This document shows positions 40,116 to 48,840 of a DNA stretch of 64,000 nucleotides, piece by piece. Each line of letters begins with the position of its first letter. The stretch's first letter is position 1. A program made the translations under genes and the position numbers. The stretch lies in contig CANJBL010000002.1 of the NCBI GenBank assembly GCA_947472795.1, forward strand, positions 62,001-126,000. The letters run 5' to 3'. The notes beneath the pieces are model-generated. The model was not told the origin of the DNA, did not search any database, and saw nothing but the letters and a program-made list of their open reading frames with translations. The stretch comes from Fidelibacterota bacterium (GTDB lineage: Bacteria > Pseudomonadota > Alphaproteobacteria > Rhodospirillales > Rhodospirillaceae).

Positions 40116-41387
40116 TCACTCGCGTTGCGGCGTCCCTGTGCTGACGGCGTGGTGTGCGCTGAGTGCGAACAGCCCCTTCTCCTCAGCGGGGTCGGCGATT
40201 CCAAGCACGCGATCAGCGATGTATTCGCCGGACTGCGGGCCCATCTTGAAGGCATGTCCCGATCCACCGCCCGCGACCCAGACATTCGACATCGCCGGAT
40301 GCGTATCGATGATGAAATGGCTGTTGTCCGAGTTTTCGAGATTGCAGACCCGGCTTGCGACGATCGGCTGCCCAACAAGACCGGGCGTCCTCTGCGCCAC
40401 AAAACGGCGCGCGAGATCCCACATGATGGGAGAAACAATCCGTTCATCGGTGTCCGGGTCGATAGCGAGGTTGCCCCGGCCGCCGGGCGCGACCTTATAG
40501 CCATAGTCCACGTCGCTAAGCGAGTAGCCGCCTCTCTCACTCCAGATATTCGGGAAACGCTCCCAATGGTAACTTAAGTCCCCTGGAGGCGAGCCGACGT
40601 AAAAAACCTCCGACCGGATCGGGCGCACAAAACCGGTGAGGATGTCAGGCAGCACTTTCGGCAACCACGGTCCGCACGCGAAAATCGCAACGCCCGTCGA
40701 CAGCGTCGTGCCGTCCGCCAATTTCAGATTGGCCATCTTGCCGCCCGCGGCACTGCCGGGAACGGCCATGCCGACCTTGTACAACCCGCCCTTTTGCGTG
40801 AACACCTCGGTGGCGGCGATCAGTGATTCGCGGGCTTTCACAATGCCGGCGCGTGGTTCGAAGAGCGCCCGCTCGTCGCCTTCGAAGCCGCCCTGCGGCC
40901 AGCGCTTCTTGCATTCATCAGCACTCAGCACTTCAAACGGGATGTTCAGTTTTGTGAAGATGCGTTTCTCGGCTTCGAACTGCGTCAGGGGCTCGTTGGG
41001 CGACAGCACGCCGTTGTCGAAGATCAGCCGGCGTTTGAATTCTTCCTGCCGCTCGTGCCACCGCGTAAAAGCCGCCATGGCCCAGCGTGAATAGATTTCT
41101 CGGTCTCCATAAGCAGCCCGAATCTGGCGGGTCTCATCCCCGGAAGCCTGGCGTGCATTTCCAGCCCCGAAGCTGTCGAGCAGCGTTACCTTCGCACCGC
41201 GTTCGCGCAAGCAAAGCGCGGTCCAAGCTCCGAAAGCGCCTGCGCCAACGACAGTGACATCGGGAAGATTATGGAGGATCGCGGGCGCCCGCTTTCGATT
41301 TTCCGCAGCCTTGGACGGTGCGCTGACCATACCCACGCCCGCGCTAGCCATCCCGACAAGAACAGAGCGGCGATCGAGTTCGGTCAT
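40116..41387 (-). CDS. Tat-type FAD-dependent oxidoreductase (DAO/sarcosine oxidase-like)
   Basis: A 423-residue protein with a twin-arginine start (TELDRRSVLVGMASAGVGM) and a D-amino-acid-oxidase fold: dinucleotide motif VTVVGAGAFGAWTALCLRERGAKVTLLD at about 45-72, RQASGDETRQIRAAYGD as in the monomeric sarcosine oxidase/MTOX group, and a late WVAGGGSGHAFKMGPQSGEYIAD closing the FAD site. It would oxidise an amine or amino acid to an imine, possibly giving glyoxylate or an aldehyde. The Tat-like signal implies periplasmic location or an uncleaved anchor. Start ATG 41387 follows GGGGG. It lies 75 bp after the malate synthase gene on the same strand, so glyoxylate may be the shared product; that is inference. 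Confidence 0.8.
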   Translation of the reverse strand: MTELDRRSVLVGMASAGVGMVSAPSKAAENRKRAPAILHNLPDVTVVGAGAFGAWTALCLRERGAKVTLLDSFGAGNARQASGDETRQIRAAYGDREIYSRWAMAAFTRWHERQEEFKRRLIFDNGVLSPNEPLTQFEAEKRIFTKLNIPFEVLSADECKKRWPQGGFEGDERALFEPRAGIVKARESLIAATEVFTQKGGLYKVGMAVPGSAAGGKMANLKLADGTTLSTGVAIFACGPWLPKVLPDILTGFVRPIRSEVFYVGSPPGDLSYHWERFPNIWSERGGYSLSDVDYGYKVAPGGRGNLAIDPDTDERIVSPIMWDLARRFVAQRTPGLVGQPIVASRVCNLENSDNSHFIIDTHPAMSNVWVAGGGSGHAFKMGPQSGEYIADRVLGIADPAEEKGLFALSAHHAVSTGTPQRE

Positions 41388-41462
41388 TTTGCGGTCCCCC
41401 CAAAGTCGCGTTTCGAGAGTATTGATCTTGGCCTTTAGAACGGTCAAACGACCGAATAAACT

Positions 41463-43637
41463 TTATGATTTTCCCACAGAGCCCGTGCTGCGCTTAAAAG
41501 CCCGCCGGTAAGCGTGCAGCACCGGCTCGGTATAACCATTGGGCTGTTCGACTCCCCGGAAGACCAGGTCGAGCGCGGCCTGAAAAGCCAGCCCTTTCTC
41601 GAAATCCGGCGCGAGAGAAATATAGCCCGCCACACCGCGGTTCTGTTCGTCGACGACTTTGGCCATGCGGCGCATAGCGTCCCGTACTTCATCCGCCGTG
41701 CAAACACCGTGCCTCAGCCAGTTGGCCAGATGTTGGCTGGAGATGCGCACCGTGGCGCGGTCCTCCATAAGGCCGACATTGTGAATATCGAGCACTTTGG
41801 AACAGCCCACACCCGCATTGATCCAATGGACGACATAACCAAGCAGTCCCTGAACATTGTTTTCGATTTCGGCACGCACCTCTTCGGGCGACCAGTTGTG
41901 CGGGCCAGCCAGCGGCAATGTCAGAATATCGGCAAGCTTGGCATGGGGACGGCTGGCTAACTCGGTCTGTCGACGACGCACATCCACTTCGTGATAGTGC
42001 AAGGCGTGTAACGTTGCCGCTGTGGGCGACGGTACCCAGGCGGTATTCGCACCGGCATTGGGGTGCGCTGCCTTGGTTGCCAGCATTTCAGCCATGCGGT
42101 CGGGCATGGCCCACATGCCCTTGCCGATCTGGGCGCGCCCCGGGAAACCCGCGGCAAGACCCGTATCGACGTTGGCATTCTCATAAGCCGTAAGCCACGC
42201 CGACTTCTTCATATCGGCTTTGCGCACCATGGCGCCGGCCTGCATGGATGTATGGATTTCATCGCCGGTCCGATCGAGGAAGCCCGTATTGATGAAGAAG
42301 ATGCGGGCTTTGAGCGCACGGATGCATTCTTTTAAGTTGACCGTCGTGCGACGCTCTTCGTCCATCAGCCCAATTTTGATGGTGTTGCGCGCCAAGCCAA
42401 GCAGCTCTTCGACCCGCGTGCAGAGAATGTCTGTGAAGGCGGCTTCTGCCGGACCATGCATCTTGGGTTTCACGACGTACACAGAACCCGTCCGGCTATT
42501 CCGGAACCGGCTCTGACCACGCAAGTCGTGAAGTGCGATCAGTCCTGTGACAAAAGCATCAAGCATTCCTTCCGGCAGTTCCGTTCCGTCCTTCAGGCGC
42601 ACGGCGTCGGTTGTCATGAGGTGGCCGACGTTGCGCACGAGCATAAGGCTTCGGCCCGGCAGGCTTAAGAGTGCGCCGTCGCTGCCAGTGTAAGCGCGAT
42701 CCGGAGCAAGTCCACGCTCCATCATGCGGCCTCCCTTCGAGAAGGTGGCCTTAAGATCGCCGCGCATCAGACCCAACCAGCTGCGATAGATGGCCACCTT
42801 GTCGCCCGCGTCAACGGCGGCGACACTATCCTCGCAGTCCATGATCGTCGTCAGAGCTGCTTCAATCAGAATATCCGCAACGCCAGCTTTGTCGCCTTTT
42901 CCATTCACGTGATTGCGGTCGATGGTGATCTCGAAATGCAGTCCGTGGTGACGCAACAGGAGAGCTTCGGGCGCGGATTCCGACCCGCGATAACCGCGGA
43001 AGCATTTTGGGTCTTTGAGCGGATAGACTTTCCCCGCCACGCTGGCTGCGAGCGCGCCATCCTTCACGCTATAAGCGTCCACGTCGGCATGTATCGCGCC
43101 CGCAAGCGGGACCGTTTCATCAAGCCACAGCCGCGCCTTCGCGATGACGGCCGCGCCACGCACCGGGTCATAAGCAGGGCCTGGTAGCGAGCCCAAAACG
43201 TCCGTGCCGTAAAAGGCGTCATATAAACTACCCCACCGCGCATTGGCGGCGTTGAGGGCAAAGCGGGTATTCATCACCGGCACAACCAACTGCGGTCCGG
43301 CTATGTCCGCGACCTCGGCATCAACATTGGCGGTACCGATGGTGAAATCGGCACCTTCCGTCTGAAGGTAGCCGATCTGACGAAGAAAGGCTTCATAGGC
43401 GGCCGGTTCGTGAGGTTTACCCGCACGCGCTTTATGCCACGCGTCAATTTCACTCTGGAGACGGTCGCGCTCGGCGAGAAGCGCGCGATTGCGGGGCGCC
43501 AAGTCCTCTGCCCCGGCGGCGAAGCCCCGCCAAAAATGCTCCGCGCTTATTCCAGTTCCAGGAAGAACTTCGTCAACGACAAACTTGTGCAGTTCGCCAT
43601 CGACGGTCAAACCATATTCAGAAATAAAAGACGACAT
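41463..43637 (-). CDS. glcB: Malate synthase G
   Basis: A 724-residue cytoplasmic enzyme that condenses glyoxylate with acetyl-CoA to malate. Length and sequence match isoform [23 protein letters not shown] at the start, DGSLVVPVMN-type segment ([32 protein letters not shown]), the catalytic-core [17 protein letters not shown] and [32 protein letters not shown], and [16 protein letters not shown]. All domains are present. It gives the block a route for glyoxylate made from oxalate (or from the FAD oxidase) into central metabolism. Second gene of a minus-strand operon FAH - glcB - FAD oxidoreductase. Confidence 0.96.
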   Translation of the reverse strand: MSSFISEYGLTVDGELHKFVVDEVLPGTGISAEHFWRGFAAGAEDLAPRNRALLAERDRLQSEIDAWHKARAGKPHEPAAYEAFLRQIGYLQTEGADFTIGTANVDAEVADIAGPQLVVPVMNTRFALNAANARWGSLYDAFYGTDVLGSLPGPAYDPVRGAAVIAKARLWLDETVPLAGAIHADVDAYSVKDGALAASVAGKVYPLKDPKCFRGYRGSESAPEALLLRHHGLHFEITIDRNHVNGKGDKAGVADILIEAALTTIMDCEDSVAAVDAGDKVAIYRSWLGLMRGDLKATFSKGGRMMERGLAPDRAYTGSDGALLSLPGRSLMLVRNVGHLMTTDAVRLKDGTELPEGMLDAFVTGLIALHDLRGQSRFRNSRTGSVYVVKPKMHGPAEAAFTDILCTRVEELLGLARNTIKIGLMDEERRTTVNLKECIRALKARIFFINTGFLDRTGDEIHTSMQAGAMVRKADMKKSAWLTAYENANVDTGLAAGFPGRAQIGKGMWAMPDRMAEMLATKAAHPNAGANTAWVPSPTAATLHALHYHEVDVRRRQTELASRPHAKLADILTLPLAGPHNWSPEEVRAEIENNVQGLLGYVVHWINAGVGCSKVLDIHNVGLMEDRATVRISSQHLANWLRHGVCTADEVRDAMRRMAKVVDEQNRGVAGYISLAPDFEKGLAFQAALDLVFRGVEQPNGYTEPVLHAYRRAFKRSTGSVGKS

Positions 43638-43682
43638 AAGATCCCCAGTTTCGCCGCTAAGCCAGTGCGATTATCGCAAACG

Positions 43683-44456
43683 TCATGGCGCGGTCCCGTA
43701 CGTGTTTTGCAAAACGGCGACGCCGTCGATGACAACGTCCACCGTCGTTCCCGCCTTCATGGGAAGCGCGCCCAAAGATGTACCGCAGGCGATAACGTCG
43801 CCCGGCAGCAGAGTCATATCTTGTGAAATCAAGCTCACCAGTTGCGCCGGACTAAAAATCATGTCGGCGACGGGATAGTTCTGGCGTTCGCGGCCGTTGA
43901 CCAGCGTGCGCACGGCAAGCTTGCCGGCATCTACATTAGTTGCGATCAGCGGACCGAAAGCGCCGAAACCGTCGAAGTTCTTCGCGCGCGTCCATTGCGT
44001 GAAGCTCGCGTCACGATGCAGAAGTTCCAGAGCCGTAACATCGTTTACGCAGGTGTAGCCAAAGATATACGAACCCGCTTCCTCCATCGATACCGCCCGC
44101 GCTTCTCGGCCAATGACCACGCCCAGTTCCCCTTCGTAGATCACGCGTCCTTCGTAACTCTTTGGGGCCGGAATCACCGTGCCGCTGGCAGTAAAGCTAT
44201 TCGCGGTTTTGACAAAATAGAGGGGCTCCGGCGGCTTGGCCAAAGCGTTCTTTTCGGCGGCCGCATGGAAGTTATTCCACAACGCCAGCATCTTGCTCGG
44301 CACGCACGGAGTGAGCCATTGAGAATTGGCCACATCAATCACCTCGCCTGTCGGCTTCGCGGCGGCGAACATATCGCCTTCGTATACGCGCAACTCTTTG
44401 CCTTCCACGGTGCCGAAGACAACACGGCCTTCTACTGCGACGCGACCCCAAAACAT
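43683..44456 (-). CDS. Fumarylacetoacetate hydrolase (FAH) family protein
   Basis: A 257-residue FAH-fold protein: YEGRVIYEGELGVVIGREARAVSMEEA and IFGYTCVNDVTALELL supply the metal-binding Glu/Asp residues, with WTRAKNFDGFGAFGPLI and MTLLPGDVIACGTSLG in the C-terminal half. Members hydrolyse C-C bonds of beta-diketones or decarboxylate oxaloacetate and related acids. First gene of the operon with malate synthase G, 45 bp upstream of it. The local substrate is unknown; an acylpyruvate or oxaloacetate-type compound is plausible. ATG 44456 is chosen from the full family-length frame. Confidence 0.88.
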   Translation of the reverse strand: MFWGRVAVEGRVVFGTVEGKELRVYEGDMFAAAKPTGEVIDVANSQWLTPCVPSKMLALWNNFHAAAEKNALAKPPEPLYFVKTANSFTASGTVIPAPKSYEGRVIYEGELGVVIGREARAVSMEEAGSYIFGYTCVNDVTALELLHRDASFTQWTRAKNFDGFGAFGPLIATNVDAGKLAVRTLVNGRERQNYPVADMIFSPAQLVSLISQDMTLLPGDVIACGTSLGALPMKAGTTVDVVIDGVAVLQNTYGTAP

Positions 44457-44839
44457 GAATAATCCCTAGGCAACCATCAGTCATCTTGCTCAAGCCGTGC
44501 AAGCTTTATGCGCTCCACAGCGGGACCGCTTATCTATCATGACTGATGTGAACATCCAACCCTCGCACCCGCGCGGTGTAAGACCGCGCGGCGGGTCTTT
44601 CTATAAGCGCATTGCTTATTTGCGAGCGCGACCTTCGGCGCTTTTGCGGGCCGGTTTGACGCCAAAAAGTCCCCGCCTTCCGACCTTGTCAGCAAGAACT
44701 CGGCTGGCTACTGTGTAATTGGGCGTTGGGAGGCTCGTTATGCTTTTGCCTTCGCGGGTTGCTAAACTGCACCGCCTTTTCTGAGAGTATCTCTGCGTTC
44801 ATCGATGCCCTGCGTGACGAAATCAAATAGGAGCGCGTA
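44457..44839. other. Divergent intergenic region with a strong hairpin
   Basis: No gene is supported. CCGCGCGGT-GTAAG-ACCGCGCGG (44569-44591) is a perfect 9-bp stem-loop followed by CGGGTCTTTCT, possibly the terminator or leader of an unseen short transcript. The 222-bp open frame here has no family resemblance or ribosome site. Confidence 0.5.
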
Positions 44840-45841
44840 ATGAAGATTGCCGTGATCGGCGCGGGATCAATCGGCGGCTACCTCGGCGCCAAGCTGGCAC
44901 TGAGTGGGGAAGACGTCACGTTTCTCGCGCGCGGCGCCACGCTCGAAGCTATCCGCGCCAAGGGCTTTACGCTGATCGATGAAAACAACGTCACCGAAGT
45001 CGCGCCGGCGAAAGCAGCGGAGATAAATTGCGGCCAGAAATTCGACGTGGTTTTTCTCGGCGTCAAAGCACACCAGATGACCGCCATCGCGCATCAAGTC
45101 ACGCCGTTGCTGGGTCCGGACGCGCCCGTTGTGACCCTGCAAAACGGCATTCCGTGGTGGTATTTCTATAAGGTCGGCGGCGAGTTCGAAGGCCGTACGG
45201 TCGAAGCCGCTGATCCTGGCGGTGTCATCGCTGCGAATATTCCCAACGAGCGCATTATTGGAACGGTGGTTTACCCCGCCTCCGAAATTGTCTCCCCCGG
45301 TGTCGTGAAAATTATTGAAGGCAACCGCTTCTCTCTGGGCGAGCCTGACAACAGCAAATCCGAACGCGCGGAAAAAATATCCGAAGCGCTCAAAAAAGCC
45401 GGCTTCAAGGCGCCCGTTGTCTCTGACATTAGAGCCGAGATATGGCTTAAATTGTGGGGCAATCTCACGTTCAATCCCATCAGCGCGCTGACCCACGCAA
45501 CCCTCGCCGGCATCTGCCGGTTCCCGCAAACCCGTGCCCTTGCTGCCGCCGTGATGGCCGAGGCGCAGGCGGTCGCTGAACGGCTTGGCGTAAGATTCCG
45601 CATAACGATCGACAAACGCATTGCGGGCGCCGAGGCCGTGGGCGAGCATAAGACATCCATGCTGCAGGATATCGAGGCTGGCCGGCCGCTCGAGCTGGAA
45701 GGTCTCGTCGGCGGTGTGATCGAGCTGGCCCGGTTGACTGGCGTGCCTACTCCGTCTCTCGACGCCGTGTACGCTTGCACGGCGCTTCTGGGCAAGACCG
45801 CCAACGACGCGAAATCAAAATTACACCTCCAACCTATTTAA
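44840..45841 (+). CDS. Ketopantoate reductase (PanE/ApbA) family oxidoreductase, candidate oxalyl-CoA reductase
   Basis: A 333-residue NADP(H)-dependent reductase: IAVIGAGSIGGYLGAKLALSG at the start is the Rossmann dinucleotide site, VVTLQNGIPWWYFY the middle motif, and LKLWGNLTFNPISALTHAT the catalytic Lys/Asn region. True PanE makes pantoate for CoA. Here it is followed 15 bp later by an oxalate-CoA ligase, and in Methylobacterium extorquens a PanE paralogue (PanE2) is the oxalyl-CoA reductase giving glyoxylate; with malate synthase G nearby, this role is the better guess. TAGGAG precedes the ATG. Family firm, substrate inferred. Confidence 0.82.
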   Translation: MKIAVIGAGSIGGYLGAKLALSGEDVTFLARGATLEAIRAKGFTLIDENNVTEVAPAKAAEINCGQKFDVVFLGVKAHQMTAIAHQVTPLLGPDAPVVTLQNGIPWWYFYKVGGEFEGRTVEAADPGGVIAANIPNERIIGTVVYPASEIVSPGVVKIIEGNRFSLGEPDNSKSERAEKISEALKKAGFKAPVVSDIRAEIWLKLWGNLTFNPISALTHATLAGICRFPQTRALAAAVMAEAQAVAERLGVRFRITIDKRIAGAEAVGEHKTSMLQDIEAGRPLELEGLVGGVIELARLTGVPTPSLDAVYACTALLGKTANDAKSKLHLQPI

Positions 45842-45856
45842 GAGTGGGCAGGACAT

Positions 45857-47377
45857 ATGACCATGACACTGATGAAAGTACTTGCAACTGGCCGCGATGA
45901 TGCCGTTGCTCTTATTGCGCCTGCGACGCCTGCGCTTACGTTCGCCGGCTTGCGCGCGTTGGTCACCGAAACCGTTCAAACACTGAACCGCGCCGGTGTC
46001 GGCCGGAACGACCGCGTGGCCATCGTGCTGCCCAATGGTCCGGTCATGGTGGCCGCATTCCTGGGCGTTGCGGCGGGCACCGCATCGGCGCCGCTCAATC
46101 CGGGCTATCGCGCGGACGAGTTTGAATTCTACCTCTCGGACCTCAATGCCAAGGCGCTGATCGCGCAGGCGGGCGTGGATTCCCCCGCCATCGCGGTGGC
46201 CGAAAAACTCAAAATCCCCATCATCTGGCTGACACCGACACCGGAGCGCGGTGCGGGCAGCTTTACCCTCGATACCGGCGCGATGCCGCTGTCATCTGCC
46301 GGTCCCACGTTCGCCGAACCTGACGACATCGCCCTCGTTCTGCACACCTCGGGTACAACCTCACGGCCCAAGATCGTGCCGCTTGCGCAGAAGAACATTT
46401 GCGCCACCGCACGCAACGTCAGCACGACGCTACGCCTCACACCGGAAGACCGCGGGCTGGCGATCATGCCGCTCTTTCATATTCATGGGCTTATGGCGGC
46501 GACATTGGCGCCGCTCAGTGTCGGCAGCAGCGTATTCTGTTCGCCTGGCTTCAATGCCTTGAAATTCTTTTCGTGGCTCGAAGAGTCGCGCGCCAATTGG
46601 TACACGGCGGTGCCGACCATGCACCAAGCGATATTGTCCCGCGCCGGACACAACGCCGCGATCATCGCGGCTCATAAACTGCGTTTGATCCGCTCGTCGT
46701 CGTCCTCTCTGCCGCCGCAAGTTTTCGCGGAACTTGAGAAAACGTTCGGAGCGCCGGTCATTGAATCCTACGGCATGACCGAAGCTGCCCACCAAATGGC
46801 CAGCAATCTTCTTCCGCCTGGCGCGCGTAAACCCGGCACTGTCGGCGTCGCTGCTGGCCCTGATGTCGAGATCATGAGCGACGACGGAAAGATTCTGCCG
46901 CGCGGCGCCACTGGCGAAATCGTTATTCGCGGCGACAACGTCACCAGCGGGTACGAAAGCAATCCGAAGGCCAATGCCGAAGCTTTTACCAACGGATGGT
47001 TTCGTACGGGCGATCAGGGCGCGATGGACTCTGATGGCTACCTCTCGATCACGGGGCGCCTGAAAGAAATCATCAATCGCGGCGGTGAGAAGATTTCGCC
47101 GCGCGAGGTCGACGAAGTGCTCATGGATCATCCGGCGGTGGCTCAGGTTGTTACATTTGGGATCCCGCACGAGAAGCTCGGCGAGGAAGTCGGCGCTATT
47201 GTGGTGAAACGCGAAGGCACGGCGCCGACTGAGCGCGAGTTGCGTGACTTCGTCGCGACGCGGCTTGCCGATTTCAAGGTGCCCAAGAAAGTCATCTTCA
47301 TGGACGAGATTCCGAAAGGCGCCACAGGCAAACTCCAACGCATTGGCCTTGCGCAGAAGCTGGGCATCACCGCCTAG
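45857..47377 (+). CDS. Oxalate-CoA ligase (AAE3-type AMP-dependent synthetase)
   Basis: A 506-residue acyl-CoA synthetase of the adenylate-forming class: VLHTSGTTSRPKIVPLAQKN (P-loop), IESYGMTEAAHQMASN, NGWFRTGDQGAMD, GRLKEIINRGGEKISPREV and the catalytic Lys in IPKGATGKLQRI. The IRSSSSSLPPQV and MTEAAHQMASNLLPP stretches recall plant and fungal AAE3 oxalyl-CoA synthetases. It would activate oxalate with ATP and CoA to oxalyl-CoA. It sits between the PanE-type reductase and an OxlT-type transporter on the same strand, which fits an oxalate uptake and activation operon. Substrate by family resemblance and context. Confidence 0.85.
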   Translation: MTMTLMKVLATGRDDAVALIAPATPALTFAGLRALVTETVQTLNRAGVGRNDRVAIVLPNGPVMVAAFLGVAAGTASAPLNPGYRADEFEFYLSDLNAKALIAQAGVDSPAIAVAEKLKIPIIWLTPTPERGAGSFTLDTGAMPLSSAGPTFAEPDDIALVLHTSGTTSRPKIVPLAQKNICATARNVSTTLRLTPEDRGLAIMPLFHIHGLMAATLAPLSVGSSVFCSPGFNALKFFSWLEESRANWYTAVPTMHQAILSRAGHNAAIIAAHKLRLIRSSSSSLPPQVFAELEKTFGAPVIESYGMTEAAHQMASNLLPPGARKPGTVGVAAGPDVEIMSDDGKILPRGATGEIVIRGDNVTSGYESNPKANAEAFTNGWFRTGDQGAMDSDGYLSITGRLKEIINRGGEKISPREVDEVLMDHPAVAQVVTFGIPHEKLGEEVGAIVVKREGTAPTERELRDFVATRLADFKVPKKVIFMDEIPKGATGKLQRIGLAQKLGITA

Positions 47378-47553
47378 AACGGCACGGCCAGCCGGAAAGA
47401 TTGGGGTGATTTGTCAAGCATGAAGGGCAGCACGAATAATCTATTGGCAGCCATTCATGGAACGGTATTCTGAAAGCAATATGATGTAGTCTGCACGTCG
47501 GGCATGCGTGGGGGCGCTGCCCGGTATTACGCTTGAAACCATGGGGATGGACA

Positions 47554-48789
47554 ATGGTATCGAAGCCTTGGATACAACTCGTCGCTGGCATTGTGTGCAT
47601 GGCGATGATCGCCAACCTGCAATATGGCTGGACGCTGTTTGTTGACCCGATCGATGCCAAATACCACTGGGGCCGATCCGCCATTCAGTTGGCGTTCACC
47701 ATCTTCGTCATCGCCGAGACCTGGCTGGTGCCGATCAAATCATGGTTTGTGGATCGCCATAGCCCGCGTCTCGTAGCCATGTCCGGCGGCGTTTTTGTCG
47801 GCCTTGCCTGGATCATCAATGCTTACGCTGATTCGCTCACGCTGCTTTACACCGGCGCGATCGTCGGCGGTGCCGGCGCGGCGGCTGTTTACGGGACATG
47901 TATCGGCAACGCGCTCAAATGGTTCCCGAAAAATCGCGGCCTCGCCACAGGATTTACAGCTGCGGGCTTCGGCATCGGCGCCGCGCTGACCGTGGTCCCT
48001 ATCGCACACATGATCAAGGATAGCGGTTACGAATCAGCCTTTCTCTATTTTGGCATCGGACAGGCGGTTGTTATCTTCATCGTCGCGTCGATCATGCGCA
48101 AACCCCCGCCGGCCGCAAATACAGGTGCTGCCGCGGCTAAGAAAGCGCGCGACCACGCGCCGCTCGAAACACTGCGTACGCCGGTGTTCTGGGTGATGTA
48201 CGTCATGTTTGTGATGGTTGCTGCCGGCGGATTGACCGCGGCCGCGCAGATCGCCCCCATTGCCCACGACTTCATGATCGCCGATGTGCCCGTGAATCTG
48301 CTCGGCTTAGCCTTCCCTGCCCTCACCTTCGCCATATCGCTCAATCGTATTTTCGACGGCATCGGCCGGCCGGTGTTCGGCCTTATCTCGGACAAGATCG
48401 GCCGCGAGGTGACCATGGCGATCGGCTTCGTCACTCAGGCGATTTCTCTGGCGCTGCTGAGCTTCGCAGGCTCTGACCCCGTGGTCTTTGTCCTGGTGAC
48501 GACGTTATTCTTCTTCGTCTTCGGCAATATCTACAGCTTGTTCCCGGCCACCTGCGGCGACACCTTCGGCACCAAGTTCGCCACGACTAACGCGGGCCTG
48601 CTGTATACCGCCAAGGGAACCGCCTCGTTCCTAGTTCCCATTGCATCGGCCATGGCGGCGACGGCACAAGGTTGGCACACGGTGTTTATGATCTCGATGA
48701 CGTTCAGCCTCATCGCGGCCGCTCTTGCGCTATTCGTATTGCGACCGATGCGCGCCAAACTCATAGCCGAGCGTGAGCGCACCGCCTGA
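47554..48789 (+). CDS. oxlT: OxlT-type MFS transporter (oxalate/formate antiporter family)
   Basis: A 411-residue 12-TM carrier. The start WIQLVAGIVCMAMIANLQYGWTLFV is the hallmark of the oxalate/formate antiporter family, followed by the adapted loop FVDRHSPRLVAMSGGVFVGLAW and YGTCIGNALKWFPKNRGLATGFTAAGFGIGAAL. The second half has RPVFGLISDKIGREVTM. Members exchange or import oxalate and other small carboxylates. The frame opens at TTG 47533, but ATG 47554 with GGGGA 7 bases before is the better start. Probably imports the substrate of the adjacent CoA ligase. Confidence 0.85.
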   Translation: MVSKPWIQLVAGIVCMAMIANLQYGWTLFVDPIDAKYHWGRSAIQLAFTIFVIAETWLVPIKSWFVDRHSPRLVAMSGGVFVGLAWIINAYADSLTLLYTGAIVGGAGAAAVYGTCIGNALKWFPKNRGLATGFTAAGFGIGAALTVVPIAHMIKDSGYESAFLYFGIGQAVVIFIVASIMRKPPPAANTGAAAAKKARDHAPLETLRTPVFWVMYVMFVMVAAGGLTAAAQIAPIAHDFMIADVPVNLLGLAFPALTFAISLNRIFDGIGRPVFGLISDKIGREVTMAIGFVTQAISLALLSFAGSDPVVFVLVTTLFFFVFGNIYSLFPATCGDTFGTKFATTNAGLLYTAKGTASFLVPIASAMAATAQGWHTVFMISMTFSLIAAALALFVLRPMRAKLIAERERTA

Positions 48790-48840
48790 ACATCACGAGT
48801 GAAGCCCCTCACCCGCGTCGCGCCATTATGTATAAAAGTC

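Noticed and set aside
44497-44718. Plus-strand 73-residue frame in the FAH/PanE intergenic region.
   Set aside because: Arg-rich with no recognisable features, crosses a hairpin, and lacks a ribosome site.
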